DNA of 64,000 nt. Origin: Adenophora triphylla var. japonica (lineage: Eukaryota > Streptophyta > Magnoliopsida > Asterales > Campanulaceae). A model generated the notes under the pieces. It worked only from the letters and a program-made list of their open reading frames with translations, made no database searches and was not told the origin of the DNA. Below are positions 57,134-64,000 of this stretch, piece after piece (the stretch's first letter is position 1; every line of letters begins with the position of its first letter). Location: assembly GCA_022495995.1 (NCBI GenBank), contig JAFEMH010002436.1, positions 62,001-126,000 on the forward strand, written 5' to 3'. The position numbers and the translations under genes were made by a program.

Positions 57134-59815
57134 TTGATCTGTGATAAAATTGAAGCATTCATCTCCCTCCTTGTAAGCCTCCACTGCAGCCTTGATAGTG
57201 ACTTCCATTTTAGCTCGCGCCTCCTCTTCCCATAGTAGCCGAGCTGCTTTATGGTCCTCGGTTTGTTTGACCAGCATGTCAGTACTTTCCTTAAGCATCT
57301 GGGTTGCCACCTCCAGCTCCTGTTCCACCTTCTCCTTGCCCAACTGAGCTGCAGCTAGCTCCTTCTTGGTCTCCCCTAGCTCGCCCCACGCTTCATCCCT
57401 AGCCTTCATGGCATCCTCTTTAACTAGCTTTAGGACCACATAAGCAGCATCCAGGTCGGCATACTTTCCCTCCAGCTCTACTAGCTCGGCAGATTTTTGA
57501 TTAAACAGTGTCATGGCGAGTTTTTCTCTCTCCTCGGCCGCCTTCCAGCCGCTCTTGGCTAGCTCGACCATAGCAAGATCCTACAATAAAAATAAAAAGT
57601 CAAAGTGTCAGATAAAACTATTTCTTAAATTGGATGTGCGAACAAAAGGGGAAAGCGGAAAGAATGGGAAGGCAAAAAGGTTACCTCAGAATGAATCAAT
57701 CTAGATCTAGCACTGAACTCCTCAACGCTCAGGCCTTTCTCAGAATATCTGGCCACCAGGTCCTTGTCAGCATACCACCTCACTACCGCTTTCCCATACT
57801 CTAACTCGGGATATTCCTTTCTAGAGCTATCAATGCCCGTGAGAGGGGGAACATCGCTTAGTTTTTCTACTCGAGATTAGACGAGCTCGGCATATGAAGC
57901 TTTGGAAGTTTGGGGCAGAGAACCTTTAGCAATGGCCCCAAATGCTCATAGAGAGCCATCCCCCTCAAATCTAGGGTTGAGCTTCAACCTCTTCCTTTTG
58001 CTATTAAGGGGGCGGTCATCTTCATCTTCCTCGTCATCCAGGTCGATGATAGCCTGATTAGCTTTATCTTTGGGGGCCTCCTGCATAGGCTCAAGTGTTT
58101 GCTCGGGCTCCTTGTCAACTCCACCAGTATTATCTTCTAAGGCGCCACCCATGGTCTTCTCTGGCTCCACCTGTTCAGCATCCTCCTCAACATGGATCAT
58201 CTTCTCAGTATCTTCATCAATTAACTGCAATAGTTTATGCCGCTCCTCGGCCTCCTTTTGCCTGCTAGCCCGAGCATTGGCATCCCCATAACCACCCTTA
58301 TTGGTCTTCTTCACGTTGATGCTTACAACCCTCACCATGTTCGCTTCCTGTTCCGGGGTAAGAGCTGCACAAGATGAGAAGAAGTGTTAGCTCGAGATGG
58401 TCAATGATAAAGGTTGACGAGTAAAACATATACGAGCAAAAGTAAGAAGCATGCGAGCAAGTATTGACGAGCTAAGTAAAAGGGCAAGTAAGCACTTACC
58501 CCTAAAGTGATCTTTGTTCAGTCTGCAGAAATTTGGGGTCTTCTTACATTCGTGGCACTGGCTCTCAAACCAGAATCTATCTCCCTCATAGGTGACCCAA
58601 TCGGGATATCTCAGACTCCTAACTATTGGAACTAGGAGGCTACCTCACCACTTTCTAGCATCATTCCAGCTAGGATATAATTATTCTTGGTGGTCCCCAA
58701 AATCTCCCAGCTAATTGGACCCTTATGAGCTACCTCTACCAGATTCTTATACAAGGCGTCACTCCAGTCTGCACCCAGTAATCTTGCTCCTTAATAATAT
58801 CAGAAGTATCATCAGGTAAAGGGAACTCCCAACCTCTCCTGCTCTCAACTACAATAACATGGGAGTTCCACCCAGAGGCCTTACTAGGAAGGTTGATGAA
58901 AAGTTTTTGGGCATGAGGTCTTGAGGGAGTGCTAATCCCTAGGTTCAATTTGTCTATTGTAACTTTAAAGAACATCCTGAAAACATAGACACAAGGCTTA
59001 AAACCTAGGAACCTATAGATCATTGCAAAACATACCAAAACTCTACAAGTATTGGCTCCCAATTGAAGAGGTAGGGCATCCATGCATTCCAGAAATTCGT
59101 TGATAAATGGGTCCATGGGAAGTCTAAGCCCCGGCCTCGAATTGCCCATAAAAGAAAGCAACCTTAGTGGGATCAGTGGTATAAGTCAACCAAAATTTGC
59201 TCATGAATTCCTTCTTGGGGTAATGGGTAAGCCGGAACTCATCTTTGTTGACCTCTCAGAAGCAGTAAAGAATAGTCAGTCGGGATTCAAATCCTTTCTT
59301 CCCAGCATGTGGCCTGGGGGCCACATAACCCTTTCATTCCTCCCTTTTGCAACGGAGGAGTCAAAAGCATCCACGATCCTTGGGCTTGACGAGATGGATG
59401 TGTTAGCTTCCCTTTGATCCGCCATATCTACAGAGGAAGAAATAGGGGAATCAGTCCTACTTACAGACTCAAGCGATCTACTTAGGGGCGACCTAGATTC
59501 CCCTGGAAATCTCATTCTATTCCTAAGGAATGAGGGTTTATTGGAACCCTTAACATAAAACAGGACCAAATGGTCATGCAACTCGTGAAAAAGATGGAAA
59601 GAAACAACTCTTTGGTCGTCTATATCTAAGTCACCCAAATCTTCTCCTAAAGGGAGGTCTAGCTCGTTAAAACTCAAATCCCACCTGGTCAAGATGGAAG
59701 CACACTCCTCCATAGTCATCTCCTTCCATACCCCACATATGTGTTTATATATCCAACGATTAACGGTGCAGTACCCATACCAAATCCCAGGTTCGCAACT
59801 AAAGGTTCTAGCCAT
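57134..59815 (-). pseudogene. Antisense ORF (putative gypsy-type transposon protein, PF04195-like) with introns
   Basis: Begins MARTFSCEPGIWYGYC at 59815. The exon 58736-59161 has RPGLRLPMDPFINEFLECMD and LGANTCRVLVCFAMIYRFLG, resembling the plant 'putative gypsy type transposon' domain. Then come a basic/acidic linker (57946-58338) and a coiled coil (57134-57580). Clear introns: 58365-58499 (GTAAGT...TGCAG) and 57581-57684 (GTAACC...TGTAG). It is antisense to the plus-strand LTR at 60323, like the known aORFs of Tat elements. In-frame stops near 59276 and 58736 disable it; the CACTA element splits it at 57133. Confidence 0.75.
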
Positions 59816-60300
59816 GGCAGAAATCGAAGAAAGCTCATAATAAAAGCTAAAAACAGGGAAATTGAGGGATACCTTAATTGACTCGAAGACGATGGGGATA
59901 ACGAAGGAAACGGAGGACGAGGTGCACCAGAAATTAGTAATCTTTTCTTGCCTTTGCTCTTGATGTACGCCTGAGAATTGGGGGTTTGTAAAAGTCCAAA
60001 AAGAAAAAGGATTTTCCTTTTATACTCAGTGTTAATCCTTCCTTGAATTGGAAAGGTTTCAAACAGTTTAATCCATCAATTAATGCCCAGGACGGTTCCC
60101 AAGACAGTTGTTCAAGCGTCAAAAAGGGTAATGATTACGGAATTACGGCGCTTCTACAGATCTGACCGTCAACAGTTAATGGTCGAGATTGAGCCACGTC
60201 ATTACTGGTCGACCAACCAGCAATTCGAGCATCTACCTACGACCTACTCAAATCTTCATCAAAATTCTTATAACTTCCTGATCGACTAAGTCAATCTAGA
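59816..60300. other. Untranslated DNA between antisense ORF and polypurine tract
   Basis: About 500 bp with no recognised protein. It would contain the promoter of the antisense ORF if it has its own. Minus-strand CAGTATAAAAGG-type TATA-like bases lie near 60018-60030. Confidence 0.4.
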
Positions 60301-60322
60301 AAGTTGGGGGGGGGGGGGGCAC
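60301..60322 (+). other. Polypurine tract with a 14-G run
   Basis: AAGTT followed by 14 consecutive G (60306-60319), then CAC and the LTR start TGAACGG at 60323. The related element at 45946-45960 has AAGTCGGGGGGCCAC (minus strand), so the G run here has expanded. Confidence 0.72.
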
Positions 60323-60982
60323 TGAACGGAATAAAAGTGACGGGCTAGGCCCAACGATCAAAGCCCAGTTATTCGAGTATTATTGCCACCACATTCTTAG
60401 TGGGTCGGCCCAATTATTACAAGGCCCAAAGCCCATCAGCCAAGATCAGTCGACCTAGCTCATCGTCCGACCTCCTTGGTCCGGACATAGCTTTGTCCGA
60501 CATACGATCCATATCTCATACGAGTATTAGCCGGCTACATCATTCAGTCAGGTCGACCTAGATTCAAATAGGCGACCTCGACCTACAAGGCGTACGTCGA
60601 CCTACAGATTCATAACGCATCTATATTTCTTTCCATAACAGAAGTCCTACAAATCAGGAGTTATTTACGTACATGATCTCCTACACAATCTGATCCACGA
60701 TTCTAGGAATTTCATACAATCTTACTACAATTATATCTCTAATCAACATCTGTATATACTTCACAACATCAACGGTTTTGAGGTAATTGCTATTTGTTAT
60801 TTTTAATACTTTTGTTCATTAAAATTTATCAACTCTAAACACCATACTTACTCTCACGTACGAGGGTTTTCGCCGGAGACCATTCCGACTAGTCGTGGGT
60901 TCCTTGTTTCAGGTCAATCAAAGCTAGGAGATCAGTCTTATTGCTGGACGGAGATTGATACAGCACGTTTCTTGCGGCATCA
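60323..60982 (+). mobile_element. 3' LTR of the second Tat-type element (plus strand)
   Basis: 660 bp, TGAACGG...GCATCA. A TATA-like CTGTATATACTTC near 60750 is followed by a U5-like end (TACTCTCACGTACGAGGGTTTTCGCCGGAGA). Upstream of it GTCGACCTA recurs at 60449, 60552 and 60596, including the 10-bp palindrome AGGTCGACCT at 60550-60559. It shares ends and inner segments with 45017-45945. Confidence 0.75.
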
Positions 60983-62218
60983 ATAATTTTTATACTTTAA
61001 TTAAAATAAGTTAATTAACTTCAATTATTTATTAGAATTCATTTAAATTTGTAAAAAAAAAATTGAAAATCAGACCATAACAAATGGAAAATAATGTTAC
61101 CCATTTTTTTATAGAGCCGGTCTCCTGTGAGAACATGGGATCCGTCTCATGCATGAGACGGGTCGACCCATGACCCATGGGGCATGACCCGCCACGTGAC
61201 AGCCTTTTATAGGCCAATTTTTTTTTTATTATTATTTTTATATTATTTTTTTCAGAGCAAATGTAATAGTTACCATCTCTTAATGTAATGACTGTATACA
61301 TATAAAGTAACATTGGTCATAAGTAAACGTAATACCTGTTTTAAAAAAATAAAAGCTCGTTTTTACCCATTTTTTTCAAATGTAATACAAACTATATGTA
61401 TTATTTTTGAAATGTAATAACTTATGTATATGAATGTAATAGTTTATACAAGTAAATGTACCACTTTGATAGATGAAATTGTAACATATTTCTATAGATA
61501 ATGTAATACTTTTACATGAAAACATATAGATACCTATACATATGTGTTACAATTATGTACAAATACTATTATATATAAATAACACGTTTGTTACATTTTA
61601 GTTATAATAAGTATTACTTTTGCCAAACGAAGAAAACATAGGAAAAAACATTATTACTTTTCTGTATATATGTATTACTTTAATGTATACAAACTATTAC
61701 TTTAATATATACAAACTATTACTTTAATGTATACAAACTATTACTTTATGTTGGCTGAAGATTAGGCCAATGCAATGCTGGCCGATTCCAGCCGGCGGCC
61801 AGTGATTTCCAGGGCGGCCGCCTGTGCAAAGCCGGGGAGGGGTTGGGCTTTGTTGGGCGGGTGACGGGTATGGAAGCCTGAAGCCCGCTTGGATTTGAGA
61901 CGGCCACGCTGTTCTCATCCAAATTTTTGTCTTTTTTATAAGCATCGAGGAACTAGTGAAGAGTACGAAATAAATGGGGTAACGAGTGAGGTGACGGAAG
62001 GGAATAGCGAAGTTGTGGTCCGCCGCTAAACTAGCACTCATTCAAACTGTGATTTCGCTTCGGCCTTTGCGATCATCTTTCTTTTTCTTACACTTGCTCC
62101 GTTCTTCGCAATCGCATATTGAAACAATAACCACTACCCCTACTCTAGCGCGTCCGCCACAACCATGTATTTTGTTGGCACGTTACCAATAAATTGGTCA
62201 TTGCAATGGATTATGGAA
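60983..62218. other. Unassigned DNA with a 20-bp palindrome and AT repeats
   Basis: No gene recognised. Contains the perfect palindrome CCGTCTCATGCATGAGACGG (61142-61161), irregular AATGTAATA words from 61255 to 61560, and three tandem copies of a 22-bp unit TTACTTTAATGTATACAAACTA around 61676-61745. A GC-rich patch at 61770-61870 has no clear coding family. Confidence 0.5.
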
Positions 62219-62221
62219 TTA

Positions 62222-62963
62222 GGCTCCGTTTGTTTGCCATAAAATATTTTTTGAAAAATGTTATCCCCATTTTTTTGTGTTTGATAAGCATCGAAAAATT
62301 GGAAAAATATTTCCGAAAAAATGTTTTTTGCCCTTTTCGCCGTAAAATGACTTACGAATTTTTCCTAAGAATTTTTTTTCGAAAAATGGTAACACCCTCA
62401 CACACCTAACTTTTCACAACCCCCACGTTACCCATTTCACTCATCACCACCACCCCACCCCACTCACCACCACCACCCACTGCCTCCCACCCCACCCCCA
62501 CCCCTGCCCCCACCCCCCGAGTAAAAAAAAAATTAATCATTTAAAATTTATTTTTAACAACTTCCCACCCCACTCCACTCACCACCACCACCACCCCTGC
62601 CCCCACCCTCTGTCAGGTTAAAAAAAAAATTAATCATTTAAAATTGATTTTAACAACTCTCCACCCCACTCCACTCACCACCACTCCCCCTGCCCCCGAC
62701 CCACGCCCTCAACCCCTGCCCCCACTCCACTCACCACCACCACCCCTGCCCACCCCCCACCCCACTCAAATTGTGTTTTTATCGAAAAATATTTTCATTA
62801 AACGCATGAATTTTTTTAAAAAAATAAATATTTTTTTTATCAAACAGCTGAAAACATGTTTATCTCATTTTTCGGAAAACATTTTACAGGAAATTCATTT
62901 TCCGAAAAATATTTTACAGGAATTCATTTTTCGCAAGTTATTTTATAAGAAACAAACGAAGCC
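62222..62963. mobile_element. PIF/Harbinger-like non-autonomous element
   Basis: 742 bp with inverted ends GGCTCCGTTTGTTTG and (inverted right end) GGCTTCGTTTGTTTC, flanked by TTA duplications (62219-62221, 62964-62966). Inverted similarity extends inward around AAAATATTTTTCGGAAAA. The interior is a C-rich low-complexity stretch (62430-62765) with a tandem duplication of about 115 bp. No transposase. Assignment to PIF/Harbinger rests on the 3-bp TTA duplication. Confidence 0.75.
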
Positions 62964-63174
62964 TTAGATGAACAATAATGATAGGGGCACAAAATAAAGT
63001 TATAAAAGATTGTTTACAAAATAAGTTGACGATATTTTATTGTTTGTATTGATAGTGCGCTATACTCTAATTAAAAATACGAATAAAATCATTATACCTA
63101 TAATTTTATGAGAAAATTTTTATTACTATTTTGTGCCCCTATTATTAATCGAATTAGATTTTGGTAAGTTTAAC

Positions 63175-63724
63175 TAGGGCAGTAAAAGAGTAAAGTCGAG
63201 CTTTGAAATTTTGAGCTCAAACTCGTTTGAATATTAACACGAGTTTTTTCAAGCTCGAGTTTAGTTTGATTGTTCGAGTTGTTGAACTCGACTTTTAATG
63301 AACCGAGTACAAGCCTAACGAGCCGAGTAAAAGTCGAGTTAAAATTTAATATATTATTTTGTAAATACATATATTATATGTGTATTTATTACAAAAGTAA
63401 TTATGATTCGATATTAACGAGCCAAGTTCGAATCAAGTTCGAACAATAAATTTGCGTGTTAACGAGCTTATCGAGTCAAACTCAAGCTCAAGTTATTCGT
63501 GAACAAAAATTATTCGAGTTTTTAACGAGCTCTAATGAGTCGAGCTCAAACGAGTGAAACTCGATTAAATCTCGTTGAACAAACAAGCCGAACACGAATC
63601 AACTCAATGACAAAAAGAGATTAAAAAATCGTTTCAATCTCGAGCTTGAGTTCACCTTTAGCCCACTCAAACTCAAAATTTTACGAGTCGAGCCTGAGTG
63701 AAATCATTTCATTTAATAGCCCTA
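63175..63724. mobile_element. hAT-like MITE
   Basis: 550 bp with ends TAGGGCAGTAAA and (inverted right end) TAGGGCTATTAAA, flanked by a perfect 8-bp duplication AGTTTAAC (63167-63174, 63725-63732). The 8-bp duplication is characteristic of hAT elements. The interior is full of CGAG/CTCG words such as GAGCCGAGTAAAAGTCGAG. Non-coding. Confidence 0.88.
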
Positions 63725-63732
63725 AGTTTAAC

Positions 63733-64000
63733 TACTATTACCTCATTCAAATTAAGTACTTACTACCTTCATTATTAAAACAATGCATTAAATTTTGATG
63801 CATACATATTCAAAAATATGTTAAAATTATTATATTATTTTTAATTATTCTTTTATTTAATGCTTATTAAAGTTAATTGTCAAAGAATTCCAAATATCAA
63901 GTGTTAGATAAAGAGACAAATCTGAAAAATTGTACTAAAATATTATTGTATATAGTGAAATGACAATGTTTGTGCGACAAAACTTTTCTTGTTCAACGAC
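63733..64000. other. AT-rich end of window, nothing recognised
   Basis: About 75-80% A+T, with no ORF, repeat or element end that I can identify. Confidence 0.6.

Noticed and set aside
49176..57136. 3-bp target duplication of the CACTA element
   Set aside because: Left flank TCA and right flank TTG do not match; no duplication is claimed, though the ends are clear.
61724..62041. 105-residue minus frame over a GC-rich patch as a gene
   Set aside because: There is no recognisable family, and composition alone explains the open frame.

Overview
This window is plant nuclear DNA made almost entirely of transposable elements nested inside one another. I recognise no ordinary host gene, rRNA or tRNA gene. 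A eudicot with a large, repeat-rich genome fits best. The clues are Ty3/gypsy elements of the Tat/Ogre and Athila groups (primer sites matching tRNA-Arg, tRNA-Lys and tRNA-Asp), Ty1/copia elements, an En/Spm-type CACTA transposon with plant TNP2 and Transposase_24 genes, and small PIF/Harbinger-like and hAT-like elements. The species cannot be named from the sequence alone.

Layout. 1-7178: remains of a minus-strand Ogre/Tat-type element: a minisatellite with a higher-order period, short hairpin repeats, a tRNA-Arg primer site (5770) and its 5' LTR (about 5789-7178). 8290-14809: a minus-strand Tat-clade element with broken gag, protease, RT, RNase H, second RNase H and integrase, a tRNA-Lys primer site and a 5' LTR. 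14810-18155: 3' LTR and integrase end of an Athila-like element. 18169-19065: two arrays of short hairpins with covarying stems. About 19085-20037: a further Ogre/Tat-type LTR.

20038-43970 is a nest. A plus-strand copia element is cut by a gag-protease-only Athila-like element (20450-27552, duplication GTCTT) and by a second, more deleted Athila-like element (28511-42208, duplication TGTAT). The right LTR of that second element is cut by a complete copia (34018-42195, duplication ACCAC) of the same family as the outer host.

44758-60982: two Tat-type 3' ends, each with an antisense coiled-coil ORF beside its LTR. One of these ORFs (59815 to 48833, minus) has recognisable introns and is split by a 7,955-bp CACTA element (49179-57133). 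61000-64000 carries a PIF/Harbinger-like element (62222-62963, duplication TTA) and a hAT-like element (63175-63724, duplication AGTTTAAC).

Three themes stand out. Nearly every LTR family here has its own cluster of short CpG-rich, often palindromic words just upstream of its TATA box, and one word (TATGTCGCGYGACATA) is shared by unrelated families. Leader or UTR regions of Ogre/Tat-type elements carry arrays of hairpins whose two arms change together. Coding breaks fall into two classes: in-frame stops that fit cytosine deamination, and one-base homopolymer changes that may be sequencing errors.
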